Assembly: GCA_029936395.1 (NCBI GenBank)
Contig: JAPYSW010000010.1
Span: 1 to 35,465, forward strand
Length of the DNA: 35,465 nucleotides
Direction: 5' to 3'
Source of the DNA: Candidatus Poseidoniia archaeon
GTDB lineage: Archaea; Thermoplasmatota; Poseidoniia; MGIII; CG-Epi1
Under the pieces are notes generated by a model that saw nothing but the letters and a program-made list of their open reading frames with translations, searched no databases and was not told where the DNA came from. This document shows positions 27,224-35,360 of this stretch, piece after piece; within the stretch, counting starts at the first letter, position 1; every line of letters begins with the position of its first letter. The position numbers and the translations under genes were made by a program.

Positions 27224-27691
27224 TTAGGCCAACATCCCATTCGAATCTATTTCATTGTTCCGTATTCGACTACTGCTAATTTTTTGACCATCATAGGCTT
27301 TAACAAAGGGTACCATAACAATTTCCAATTGAACGTTACCATTCTTATTACGAATTTTATTTATTTTTTCAGCTGTTTTCTTAGTCTCTTCTGACACTAT
27401 AATTGCAGTAAATGACTCTTCGATAACCGAAGGGCCCCAATCATCATTCAATGGAACTATCTGAAAATTACTAGGAAAATTCATAGAATCTAATAATATT
27501 TCAAGATTTTCTTTTCGAGTTTCGTAGGAATTAATATCAACTTCTGTACGGCCCTTTCGTGCTCGTATATCTGTAGTCAAACCAATTAATACCATATTGC
27601 CAATTTCTGAAGCCTTCGTTAATAAAGCTCTATGTCCTTTATGCAAAATATCAAAAGTCCCACCCATACAAACCTTATGTATCTGTCCCAA
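27224..27691 (-). CDS. coaD: Phosphopantetheine adenylyltransferase, archaeal type
   Basis: A 155-residue nucleotidyltransferase that joins AMP to 4'-phosphopantetheine, the next-to-last step of coenzyme A synthesis. It shows GGTFDILHKGH, the nucleotide-binding (T/H)xGH signature, and the C-terminal SSSRIR motif (ISSTxI in relatives). Length and pattern are those of the archaeal/eukaryotic-type PPAT rather than bacterial CoaD. The start is TTG at 27691: it gives HKVCMGGTFD, keeping the first beta strand, whereas the ATG nine codons in would remove it. It faces the CcmF cluster across a 43-base divergent promoter. Confidence 0.88.
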   Translation of the reverse strand: MGQIHKVCMGGTFDILHKGHRALLTKASEIGNMVLIGLTTDIRARKGRTEVDINSYETRKENLEILLDSMNFPSNFQIVPLNDDWGPSVIEESFTAIIVSEETKKTAEKINKIRNKNGNVQLEIVMVPFVKAYDGQKISSSRIRNNEIDSNGMLA

Positions 27692-27701
27692 ACAAGTTAA
27701 C

Positions 27702-27720
27702 TATAATATAACCCTTTAAT
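27702..27720. promoter_or_regulatory. Divergent promoter pair for coaD and the CcmF cluster
   Basis: Two TATA-like elements stand side by side in the 43-base gap. ctataatataa (27702-27712) lies about 27 bases before the plus-strand ATG at 27735. The minus-strand cattaaa (27714-27720) lies about 26 bases before the TTG at 27691. Each predicts a leaderless transcript; both cannot be bound by TBP at once, so the two directions may compete. Confidence 0.42.
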
Positions 27721-27734
27721 GGACTTGGGGTAAG

Positions 27735-27932
27735 ATGGATTTAGAACTTGATTATCGACCATTCCTAATATTTGGAATCATATGCACAGTTTGTGCTACT
27801 GCAGTTACCTTAGGTGGCATAGATTTTGTTGGAGTTTGGATGGATGCACTGTATCCAATCATAGTTCTATTCGCAGTAGCTAGTCTTTCAATCAGTTGGA
27901 TTCGGTGGAAAAACATGAATGAAGAAAGTTAA
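27735..27932 (+). CDS. Small two-helix membrane protein, unknown
   Basis: A 65-residue protein with two hydrophobic helices (about 9-30 and 37-56) and a short basic and polar end. No family is recognised. A TATA-like box about 27 bases upstream predicts a leaderless ATG. It leads a cluster with a secreted protein and a CcmF-type heme lyase, so it may be a small accessory protein of cytochrome c assembly (compare the small CcmD), but the sequence does not prove this. Confidence 0.62.
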   Translation: MDLELDYRPFLIFGIICTVCATAVTLGGIDFVGVWMDALYPIIVLFAVASLSISWIRWKNMNEES

Positions 27933-27967
27933 TAAACTCCATCATATAAATTAGAATTAGGTTAAAT

Positions 27968-28450
27968 ATGAAAAAACTACTTATTTTTGCGCTTATTTTT
28001 CTATTGCCATCTGCAGTTTCTGAAATGTCCCATTCACCTAATAACGTAGCAGCTGGAGAGAGTTTTACAGCTATTATGGACTCTGATGAGAACGTGGAAA
28101 GTATTACGTTCTATGTTTGTACACTTGAAGAACCATATACTTGTTATAAACCAGAAACTAAAGACCGTAATGATACAATTAATGGAAGATTCGAATTTAC
28201 ATATCAAGTTAAGAATAATGATTATCCTGGCTACAAATATGAAATAGAAAATACCGATAATACTACTGAGAAGATTCCTGCAGCTTATACTTACTATGAA
28301 GGCTTAGAGGTTAAGGAAATGGGAGATTCACACTATTTTAAAGTTAATATTAAATCTGAAGCTTCTGAAGAAGGTTCTATACTTCCTTCACTAGGCCTCA
28401 CCTCCATTATGACAATATTTGCAATTATAGCACTTAGTGGTCGAAGATGA
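27968..28450 (+). CDS. Secreted protein with C-terminal membrane sorting-like tail
   Basis: A 160-residue protein: signal peptide (1-18), a small beta-rich extracellular domain (about 25-130) with a Cys pair (CTLEEPYTC), and a C-terminal hydrophobic helix introduced by ILPSLGLTSIM and ended by GRR. That tail resembles archaeal CTERM sorting signals (short Pro-containing motif, helix, basic end), although it is not the PGF form. The fold looks Ig-like (VAAGESFTAIMDS...ITFYVC). It overlaps the heme lyase gene by ATGA, so it is probably co-translated and may work in heme or apocytochrome handling; no homologue is recognised. Confidence 0.68.
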   Translation: MKKLLIFALIFLLPSAVSEMSHSPNNVAAGESFTAIMDSDENVESITFYVCTLEEPYTCYKPETKDRNDTINGRFEFTYQVKNNDYPGYKYEIENTDNTTEKIPAAYTYYEGLEVKEMGDSHYFKVNIKSEASEEGSILPSLGLTSIMTIFAIIALSGRR

Positions 28451-30393
28451 ATTTTGATGAAATACTAATTTATCTTAATCCATTACTAATTTCTTCAGCT
28501 CTATATTTTGGATATAGGAACCTCCGTAATGATAATGAACTAAGCAAGCGGAATTTTGATTCGTTACTATACACCGTATTAGGTATACACTCTATTTCAT
28601 TAATTATACTAGTATATTATTTTTTAATAACTGATCTTAGATTCGCTTATGTATCTGATTATTCTTCTGAAGACTTATCAATAGGATACAAATTAGCAGG
28701 GGTTTGGGCTGGAAGAGATGGAACTCTTCTAATCTGGAGTTGGGCCACTATTGCTTCAATAGTTAGCGAAAGAAGACTGTGTAAAGAAGAAGATTCACAA
28801 AAAGAAATAACGACGTTGATAGCTTGTGTTCTTCTATTGGCATTAACAATTATTCAATTGTATATAAATCCCTTTGAGAGAAATGAAATAATACCTGATA
28901 CGGGAAAGGGATTGAATCCATTATTACTATCTCCATATATGATAATTCATCCACCAATTGTATTTCTATCGTATGGAATGATTGCCTTACTCTACTCTTC
29001 TGGAATGTCTTATCTAATAACCAAGAATAAGAATTGGAATGAAACAATCAAAAGATGGGGGAGAGCCTCTTGGATTGGAATGAGTTTAGCCTTAGTTCTT
29101 GGAGGATATTGGGCATATGTAACTCTTGGTTGGGGTGGATACTGGGCTTGGGATCCTGTCGAAACTGCCGGATTATTGCCATGGTTAGCTATGACCAGTC
29201 TACTACACACTTCAGTAATGTCACGTCGTAAAAATAACTATAAAATTTTAGGACCTTTATTGGCAATGTTAAGTTTAATACTAGTTTTACTAGAATCATT
29301 TGTTACTAGAGGGGGAATTTGGTCTTCAGTTCACTCTTTTATCGTTGAAGATAATGGTGGTGCTTGGAGTCGCTTAGGCTATGTATTAGAAAATGACGTT
29401 TCCGTAAAAGGTTTTTTTATACTAATGATTCTAAGTTTTATTTTAACTCTTGGATTAGTATGGCTAAATTATAAGTCAAGTAAAGAAGAAGAAACTCAAA
29501 ATGATAACAATACAGACCTATTTAGAGAAGATAATACCTTTTTTGCAGCAATATACACCCAATTGCTAATACTTACAGTAACTTTAGTATTATTATTTAT
29601 CCGAGCTAATGGATATCTTGAACCTGAAGTTTTTGAAGTAAGATTGGCACCATTTGTTGTTATTTTAGCTGCAATTTTTACAATACACACGCTAAGACCT
29701 TTTATTGAATTACGGAAAATTTTAATCATAGTAAGCTTTGGAATCCTATTCAGCCTAATCTACTCTATTACTTCTGAAGGAAGGAGTTGGATGGTGGGGG
29801 CTATGATTCCTTGGGCCTTTATTTGTGGTTTTTCAATTTTTAGATATATGTGGAGATATCGGACAAAAAAATTATTACCAATGTTAAGGGCTTGGGGGCC
29901 ATACACTGCACATCTAGGAATTATGCTTATTTTAGTAGGATATTGTTTTTCCTATGGATTAGGAACGGAAACAAGTGTTACTCTGAATGAAGGTGAAAAA
30001 GCACTAACTGGGAATTTTATTTTAGAATTAGATTCGATTTCGATGGAGCCAAATCAAAATGAAATTAAACTCATAGCTTCAATAAAACTAATAGAAAAGA
30101 AAAACAATAAAATAGTAATGGAAGATGTTATTTCTAAGACTATTCAAAGTGAAACAAATGAAAAAACTACTCAAATATATCTTCAACATGATTTACATCG
30201 AGATATATACATAACTCTCAACAGTGCAGAACCGGGAGGTTCAAATAGCGAAAGTACTGCCACAATAACTGTAAGAGAAATTCCCGGAATAATATTAGTG
30301 TGGATTGGTGCTGTATTAACAATACTTGGTATGTTACTGACAATGTTTACTGAGTGGAAACCTGGTAAAAAATGGTTGAGATCTATCTCATAA
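28447..30393 (+). CDS. ccmF: Cytochrome c heme lyase subunit, CcmF type
   Basis: A 648-residue polytopic membrane protein with some 14-15 helices, the usual CcmF size. It holds the WWD heme-handling motif WGGYWAWDPVE (from residue 229), the preceding IHPPIVFLSYG block (H168), LLHTSVMSRR, and a C-terminal extracellular domain (about 515-610) before the last helix, all as in CcmF. The protein receives heme from the CcmE chaperone and attaches it to CxxCH motifs of apocytochrome c outside the membrane. Other ccm genes are not in the window. It ends just before the convergent SRP RNA gene; the 4-base run aaaa next to its stop is also the SRP RNA termination T-run on the other strand. Confidence 0.87.
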   Translation: MNFDEILIYLNPLLISSALYFGYRNLRNDNELSKRNFDSLLYTVLGIHSISLIILVYYFLITDLRFAYVSDYSSEDLSIGYKLAGVWAGRDGTLLIWSWATIASIVSERRLCKEEDSQKEITTLIACVLLLALTIIQLYINPFERNEIIPDTGKGLNPLLLSPYMIIHPPIVFLSYGMIALLYSSGMSYLITKNKNWNETIKRWGRASWIGMSLALVLGGYWAYVTLGWGGYWAWDPVETAGLLPWLAMTSLLHTSVMSRRKNNYKILGPLLAMLSLILVLLESFVTRGGIWSSVHSFIVEDNGGAWSRLGYVLENDVSVKGFFILMILSFILTLGLVWLNYKSSKEEETQNDNNTDLFREDNTFFAAIYTQLLILTVTLVLLFIRANGYLEPEVFEVRLAPFVVILAAIFTIHTLRPFIELRKILIIVSFGILFSLIYSITSEGRSWMVGAMIPWAFICGFSIFRYMWRYRTKKLLPMLRAWGPYTAHLGIMLILVGYCFSYGLGTETSVTLNEGEKALTGNFILELDSISMEPNQNEIKLIASIKLIEKKNNKIVMEDVISKTIQSETNEKTTQIYLQHDLHRDIYITLNSAEPGGSNSESTATITVREIPGIILVWIGAVLTILGMLLTMFTEWKPGKKWLRSIS

Positions 30394-30397
30394 AAGT

Positions 30398-30706
30398 GCC
30401 AGACCACTGATGTTGTCGTCCTAGTGAGATGTCAGACACCACATTTCTTCTCAACCCCGCGACCCACTCGAGCGTTGGAAGTCCACGGTGAGGCTGCTCC
30501 CTTCCGGGCCTGACCCGGTTTCCATGATGAAGATCCGAAATCTACCCTCCGGTAAATCTCTGCAATCACCTGCAACCCCGAGGGACAGGATATCTCAGTT
30601 AAAATGCGGATTAGACAGCCCACTGGGTGCGCCGCCACCAGTTGTCGCCCCCCCTAAAGGCGGTTGAGGGTTACAGGGTACGTCTAGCTCCCCGGCCAAG
30701 TCTAGC
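30398..30706 (-). ncRNA. Signal recognition particle RNA (7S RNA), archaeal type
   Basis: Read on the minus strand it contains the nearly universal SRP54-binding helix 8: gggtcaggcccggaaggga and gcagcc (complement of 30492-30519). The 5' part ggccgggg...cctgtaaccctcaaccgcc matches the archaeal Alu domain. I set the ends by helix 1: gctagact (complement of 30699-30706) pairs with ggtctggc (complement of 30398-30405), which archaeal 7S RNAs have. Part of helix 5 can also be traced (ccgcattt with aaatgtgg). Length, about 309 nt, is normal. It scaffolds SRP19 and SRP54 for co-translational targeting of secreted and membrane proteins. It stands out by high GC against the AT-rich surroundings. Confidence 0.93.
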
Positions 30707-30726
30707 TTTACCTCTCTTCAGTACGA

Positions 30727-30734
30727 CTATTTGG
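30727..30734 (-). promoter_or_regulatory. Putative TATA box of SRP RNA inside the end of the upstream gene
   Basis: ccaaatag on the minus strand is centred about 25 bases before the SRP RNA 5' end. It overlaps the last codon and stop of the 325-residue protein gene. The match to a TATA consensus is modest. Confidence 0.35.
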
Positions 30735-31704
30735 AGGTTTGCATGCCGAAAATACGCTTCAAACTATGTGCGGAACCTCGAAAAAGCTTTTCAGTCCAAG
30801 TTTCTTTTTCAGAACTAAATTGTTTAATTATTGCACTACCATATGGCTCTATAGTCTCGCTTGCAACTACTGCATATCCTCTCTGATGAATATCAGATAA
30901 TGTGTCACTGTAATATACTAGAATATTTTCATAGAGAATTTTACCCGCAACTTGAGGTACAGTCGTCGCTACAGCTATAGCTTTCTTGGCTCTATTTGTT
31001 ACTTGCAATGTCATCACTCCGCTTAACTCCATCAAAGTTTGATCTTCTTCAGAAGCCGTTTCAAGAAAATCCTGCATCAAATTAGAAATCTCATCCTTAA
31101 CATCTCCAGCAACCCTTCCTGTTTTCGAAAATAAACCGCCTATCGAATCTTGTATTTCTTCAAGATTATCCATAATTTCATCTCTGGACAAAGGTGGCGT
31201 ATCTATATTTTGAGCAAAACTTGTAGTTGTACGTTCTATACCTTCAAGTAAATCTTGAATAGAATCGGATTCATTCTCTGAATCAATATATCCTTTCTCA
31301 ATTAATTCTGCTCGGAGTCGTTTAAGATATATTTTACCACCTTTTACAGAATCTGCAAAAAAAGCAAATATCCACAAAGGAGACACATGTATAGTTGCAA
31401 TTCCTATACCTTCAATTGCATTACCAAGTAATTTCCGACTTGCATAATCTCCATCAAGCCCTTCATCATTATAAACGCCTTCGACTTCACCAATATTCTC
31501 GATGGTAAAACGAAGTAAATTACTTACAAATATATTATAAGTTGTAGTATCTTTAACAAAATCAGGAATTAATAACTCTGTTGTTTCATGTAACATACCG
31601 CCTAAAAGTGCAGTTAAACCTCTGAGATATCTCTCTGGTAAAGATAAGGTATATAATGTACTATTCCATAATAATTTTGTAACTCGATTAATAGGTTCAG
31701 GCAT
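30727..31704 (-). CDS. Conserved-looking protein of unknown function, 325 residues
   Basis: I do not recognise a named family. The N-terminal part (KLLWNSTLYTLSLPERYLRG, then LTALLGGMLHETTELLIP and DFVKDTTTYNIF) looks like a membrane-associating helical region; residues about 90-115 (GIGIATIHVSPLWIFAFFAD) are moderately hydrophobic; about 150-230 is helical and charged; and the C-terminal third again has helix-forming segments. No catalytic motif is visible. It overlaps the end of hutI by 8 bases, so the two are likely co-transcribed. Its 3' end carries the probable promoter of the SRP RNA. Confidence 0.72.
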   Translation of the reverse strand: MPEPINRVTKLLWNSTLYTLSLPERYLRGLTALLGGMLHETTELLIPDFVKDTTTYNIFVSNLLRFTIENIGEVEGVYNDEGLDGDYASRKLLGNAIEGIGIATIHVSPLWIFAFFADSVKGGKIYLKRLRAELIEKGYIDSENESDSIQDLLEGIERTTTSFAQNIDTPPLSRDEIMDNLEEIQDSIGGLFSKTGRVAGDVKDEISNLMQDFLETASEEDQTLMELSGVMTLQVTNRAKKAIAVATTVPQVAGKILYENILVYYSDTLSDIHQRGYAVVASETIEPYGSAIIKQFSSEKETWTEKLFRGSAHSLKRIFGMQTSK

Positions 31705-32902
31705 CTATAACTTTACCACCAATAATTACAGTCTCAACATGATTTACACCAAAATGGTAAGTTAAATGGCGATAATCGGGTATGTCACAGATCAATAAAT
31801 CTGCACGCCAACCTTCAGCAATACATCCTCTATCCCTTTTTTCAATAGCTAGTGCTGCATTGATTGTTGAAGCTACTAAAGCCTCAGCAGGTGTCATTTT
31901 CATTCTAAAAACAGCTAATTGCTGTATAAATTGCATTGATTCGGTATAACAATTAGGATTACAATCTGTAGCTAATGCTATAGGTAAATTACTAGCAATC
32001 ATCTTTCGTGCTGGAGAAAAATTATCTGAAAGTATTGCAAAAGGAGTGCCTGGTAAAAGAACGCCAATTACTCCAGCTTTCTGTAATTCTTTAATAGTTT
32101 CTAAAGTTGAACCTGCAAGGTGATCCGCACTAACAACACCTAAGTCTGCTGCAAGTTTACCACCTCCTGTATCTCCAAATTCATCGGCATGTATTTTTAA
32201 ACTAAAATCATGTTCTTGTGCAGCCTCCAAAATTCTCCGAGCTTCACTTTCTGTAAAAGCTCCCTCTTCACAAAATACATCACAAAAATCTGAAAATTCC
32301 CTTACATCCGGAAGCATTTCTATAATCTGATTAATATATGAAAAACGATCAGAACCTTCAGGTAATGCATGAGCTCCCATAAATGTAACAACTGTTTCTG
32401 CAAGACCTAAACTCCCTAACCAATTAGCTACCTTTAATTGCTTAATTTCAGTATCCTTTTCAAGACCGTAGCCTGATTTAATTTCAATTGTTGTACTTCC
32501 GTGCTTAATCGCATTTTTAAAACGTAAAAGAGATTCTGCCTGCAAATCGGAATAATTTGAATTACGAGTCTCTTTAACTGTTCGTAATATTCCTCCACCA
32601 TCTGCTAATATTTCCTGATAAGTTCGTCCCTTCAACTTCCATTCAAGCTCATGTTCACGAGAGCCTGACCAAACTAAATGTGTATGTGGATCAACAAAAC
32701 CGGGAACAATAACTTTACCACTTACATCTATTACTTCTGAAGCCAAGGATTCTAAGTCTCTGCCAACTGCAACTATCTTATCATTCTCAATTAATATGTC
32801 GGTATTAGGATGTCTTTCAACTTCTCCCATTGCTTTACCTGAAAGAGGTTTTGAAGTCACTGGAGGTGTGACTACTTCAGCGGCCCCGCGTAAAAGAAGC
32901 AT
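31697..32902 (-). CDS. hutI: Imidazolonepropionase
   Basis: A 401-residue amidohydrolase that opens the ring of 4-imidazolone-5-propionate to N-formimino-L-glutamate in histidine breakdown. Metal ligands of the family are in place: H73 and H75 in DPHTHLVW, H238 in KIHADEFGDTGG, H261 in SADHL and D313 in ATDCNPNCYTESM. SGYGLEKDTEIKQL and TFMGAHALPEG are also typical of HutI. Other hut genes are not in the window. The ATG at 32902 lies about 25 bases from a TATA-like box shared with the divergent serS. Together with the amino-acid transporter at the left edge it suggests use of amino acids as carbon and nitrogen source. Confidence 0.93.
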   Translation of the reverse strand: MLLLRGAAEVVTPPVTSKPLSGKAMGEVERHPNTDILIENDKIVAVGRDLESLASEVIDVSGKVIVPGFVDPHTHLVWSGSREHELEWKLKGRTYQEILADGGGILRTVKETRNSNYSDLQAESLLRFKNAIKHGSTTIEIKSGYGLEKDTEIKQLKVANWLGSLGLAETVVTFMGAHALPEGSDRFSYINQIIEMLPDVREFSDFCDVFCEEGAFTESEARRILEAAQEHDFSLKIHADEFGDTGGGKLAADLGVVSADHLAGSTLETIKELQKAGVIGVLLPGTPFAILSDNFSPARKMIASNLPIALATDCNPNCYTESMQFIQQLAVFRMKMTPAEALVASTINAALAIEKRDRGCIAEGWRADLLICDIPDYRHLTYHFGVNHVETVIIGGKVIDA

Positions 32903-32920
32903 GATTTGTAACAGGGCAAG

Positions 32921-32930
32921 TTCATAAAGA
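32921..32930. promoter_or_regulatory. Single TATA-like box between divergent hutI and serS
   Basis: ttcataaaga reads tctttatgaa on the other strand. Its centre lies about 25 bases from both start codons, 32902 (minus) and 32951 (plus). Only 48 bases separate the genes and no second AT-rich TATA candidate is visible, so one box may serve both leaderless transcripts. Confidence 0.45.
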
Positions 32931-32950
32931 CCACTGCTGTCTCAAAAGTA

Positions 32951-34219
32951 ATGCTTGAAATGAAAAACTTTCGGGAAAATCCGGAAGAAATATTGGAAGA
33001 TCTTCAAAGAAGAAAACTTTCTGATAAACTAGTTAAAAATGTCATCAAGAAAGATAACCAATGGCGTGAATTAATTGAAGAAGGAAATCAAATTCGAGCA
33101 AAAAGAAATAGTATTTCTAAAGAAATAGGTGAATTGAAAAAAAATGGAAAAGATATATCAAAATTACTCTCTGAAATGGCAGGAGTAAAAGATAAAATTA
33201 ATGAAAATGAAGAGTTAACAAAAAATACATTAATTGAAAGAGATAGTTATAGAATGATAGTTCCTAATATTTTGGAAAAAAATGTCCCAGTGGGCAATGA
33301 TGAACAGGACAATAAAGAAATCACAGTACACGGACCTAAGATAAATACAACACAAGTTAAATCACATCAAAAAATAATTGAAAATATTGGTGGTGCCGAT
33401 CTTAAACGTGCAGCCAAAATAGCAGGTAGAAGATTTTACTTTTTAACTGGAGACTTAGCAAGACTAGAAATGGCCTTAGTCAATTATGCAATTGATATAC
33501 TATATCAAAAAGGTTATTCTCTTACAATACCTCCCTTCTTTATGAATAGAGAAGCATATGAAGGTGTAGTTGATTTAAACGATTTTGAAGAGGTTATGTA
33601 CAAAGTTGAAGAACAAGATTTTTATCTTATTGCAACTTCAGAACATCCTCTAACTGCGAGATTTAAAGACGAAATATTAGAACTCAAAAAAGAACCATTA
33701 CGTTTTGCTGGCTTTTCAACTAATTTTAGAAAAGAAGTTGGTGCCCACGGTTTGAGTGATAGAGGAATATGGAGAGTTCATCAATTTGCAAAAGTTGAAC
33801 AAGTAATTATTTGCAAACCTGAAGAATCTGAAAAATTGCATAAGGAAATACTTGACAATGCAATTGAAATATTTGAGGGGTTAGAAATACCATTTCGAGT
33901 AGTAGATATTTGTACTGGAGACATCGGTACCGTAGCTGCCCGAAAATATGATTTGGAAACCTGGATGCCTGCAGCACAACAATGGAAAGAAATAGTAAGT
34001 GCCAGTAATTGTAAATCCTACCAAAGTGTAAGACTTAATATGAGATACCGAACTTCAGAAGGTACTAATTTTCCACATACCTTAAATTCTACAGCTATAG
34101 CTACAACAAGGGCTCTAGCTTCTATTGTAGAAAATAATCAGAGAGAAGATGGAAGTGTTGTCATTCCGAAAGTATTACGAAAATGGATGGCAAACCAAGA
34201 AGTCATCGAATCTAAATGA
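32951..34219 (+). CDS. serS: Seryl-tRNA synthetase
   Basis: A 422-residue class II aminoacyl-tRNA synthetase of the common (not the methanogen-type) form, charging tRNA-Ser with serine. The N-terminal ~100 residues are the long helical hairpin that grips the tRNA variable arm. Motif 2 is at about 258-275 (NFRKEVGAHGL...RVHQFAKVEQ) and motif 3 near 380-400 (LNSTAIATTRALASIVENNQ). The serine site block TSEHPL is present. The ATG is predicted to be leaderless. It overlaps the NMN adenylyltransferase gene by ATGA. Confidence 0.95.
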   Translation: MLEMKNFRENPEEILEDLQRRKLSDKLVKNVIKKDNQWRELIEEGNQIRAKRNSISKEIGELKKNGKDISKLLSEMAGVKDKINENEELTKNTLIERDSYRMIVPNILEKNVPVGNDEQDNKEITVHGPKINTTQVKSHQKIIENIGGADLKRAAKIAGRRFYFLTGDLARLEMALVNYAIDILYQKGYSLTIPPFFMNREAYEGVVDLNDFEEVMYKVEEQDFYLIATSEHPLTARFKDEILELKKEPLRFAGFSTNFRKEVGAHGLSDRGIWRVHQFAKVEQVIICKPEESEKLHKEILDNAIEIFEGLEIPFRVVDICTGDIGTVAARKYDLETWMPAAQQWKEIVSASNCKSYQSVRLNMRYRTSEGTNFPHTLNSTAIATTRALASIVENNQREDGSVVIPKVLRKWMANQEVIESK

Positions 34220-34701
34220 ATAAAGGTTTGATTTTAGGCAGATTTCAACCTTTCCATTTAGGTCATTTAGCATTAATAAAAAATATAATTAATGATCATT
34301 TAGAACCATTAATTTGTATTGGATCTTCACAAAAAGGAAGGAGTAAAGAAAATCCTTTTACAAAATCTGAAAGGAGAAAAATGATTGAATCTGTATTGGA
34401 ATCCTTAAAATGTAATTATGAAATTTATGAAATTCCAGATATTAATAACTATGATCACTATGTATCTCATCTAAAGAATCTAGTGCCTTCCTTTGATGTT
34501 GTTTATAGTGGTAATTCATTAGTTAAAAAATTATTTACAGAAGCCGGCTACAAAGTTATAGTTCCAGATATGATTAACCGCTCGGTTTGGGAGGGGTCTT
34601 CCATTCGTCAGGAGATACTGGAGGGTGGTGACTGGGAAAAGGATGTACCTCAGTCAGTCGTAGGAATAATTTCCGATATTGATTTCGAAAAACTTGCATA
34701 A
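34216..34701 (+). CDS. nadM: Nicotinamide-nucleotide adenylyltransferase, archaeal type
   Basis: A 161-residue nucleotidyltransferase that makes NAD from NMN and ATP. It starts MNKGLILGRFQPFHLGHLAL, with the nucleotide-binding HxGH motif, and has the C-terminal SSIRQEILEGGDW block that archaeal NadM shares (SGTxIR in relatives). Length is normal. It is translationally coupled to serS by ATGA. The 14 bases after its stop, before the convergent hsp20 stop, include a tttttc run that could end the transcript. Confidence 0.92.
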   Translation: MNKGLILGRFQPFHLGHLALIKNIINDHLEPLICIGSSQKGRSKENPFTKSERRKMIESVLESLKCNYEIYEIPDINNYDHYVSHLKNLVPSFDVVYSGNSLVKKLFTEAGYKVIVPDMINRSVWEGSSIRQEILEGGDWEKDVPQSVVGIISDIDFEKLA

Positions 34702-34715
34702 CTATTTTTCTAAGT

Positions 34716-35297
34716 TTAATTTACTTTAACCTTAGTTCCTTTAACTTTTCCAGAAACTTTCTTCTTCAATACCAGATCTAAAATTCCATTCGTATATGTT
34801 GCTTTAGATGACTTACTTTGAACTTTATGTAAAAGATTTATTTTCTTAAAATAATTTCTAGATTCTGTTTCTACCTTAACTTCTACTTTACTTTCTGTTA
34901 CATTTATGTCAATATCTTCTCTAGCAACCCCTGGTAATTCTACTGTTATTGCAATTTCTGCATCAGTTTCATTAACATCCGTAAGAGGTTCACGGCTGGT
35001 GTCTACTATGACTTCTTTAGTTCCACTTTTAGATGGTGAAAAAGGCCGAATACGAGTATTACCAAAATCTTCAAACGTTGGAATACCGTCTGGACCTGTA
35101 GTTACTGAAAAACCAAAAACAAAAGGATTTTTCGTAGCATGATCGGGAAGGTTGCCTCCAACGGCATCTCGCATTAAATTATCCATTTGTTTACGCATCT
35201 TACGAAATTCACTATCAAGATTACCAAATATATCATCTATATTCCAATCACTATCACTAAACCAATCGCCATCTCTATTGTCTCGCTTTCTATCCAT
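34716..35297 (-). CDS. hsp20: Small heat-shock protein, Hsp20/alpha-crystallin family
   Basis: A 193-residue chaperone that binds unfolding proteins. The N-terminal half has an acidic, aromatic start (DWFSDSDWNIDDIFGNLD) and the phrase FVFGFSVTTGPDGIPTFEDF, common in archaeal Hsp20. The alpha-crystallin domain runs about 105-190 with ELPGVAREDIDINVTESKVE and the TNGILDLVLKKK strand. The classic I-x-I tail is only loosely kept (KVKVN). The start is ATG 35297: the in-frame codon at 35339 would lie at or before the predicted transcription start set by the TATA box at 35342-35353. Confidence 0.9.
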   Translation of the reverse strand: MDRKRDNRDGDWFSDSDWNIDDIFGNLDSEFRKMRKQMDNLMRDAVGGNLPDHATKNPFVFGFSVTTGPDGIPTFEDFGNTRIRPFSPSKSGTKEVIVDTSREPLTDVNETDAEIAITVELPGVAREDIDINVTESKVEVKVETESRNYFKKINLLHKVQSKSSKATYTNGILDLVLKKKVSGKVKGTKVKVN

Positions 35298-35309
35298 AAT
35301 GCACACTAT

Positions 35310-35324
35310 ACAACCTCTAGTTGT
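35310..35324. promoter_or_regulatory. Palindrome at the hsp20 transcription start (possible operator)
   Basis: acaac (35310-35314) and gttgt (35320-35324) form an inverted repeat with a 5-base spacer that covers the predicted transcription start. Heat-shock genes in archaea can be held down by repressors bound just after the TATA box; no specific regulator is recognised here. Confidence 0.35.
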
Positions 35325-35341
35325 AAACCTATAGTTCAATA

Positions 35342-35353
35342 GCCATATATAAA
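35342..35353 (-). promoter_or_regulatory. TATA box of hsp20
   Basis: ttttatatatgg on the minus strand, close to the archaeal consensus, is the strongest TATA box in the window. It predicts transcription from about 35322 and a leader of about 25 bases. Confidence 0.6.
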
Positions 35354-35360
35354 ATTAATC

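Noticed and set aside
30432-30818. Two short open frames over the GC-rich segment before 30706
   Set aside because: They overlap the SRP RNA, whose conserved helix 8 and paired ends explain the segment; the peptides have no recognisable features.
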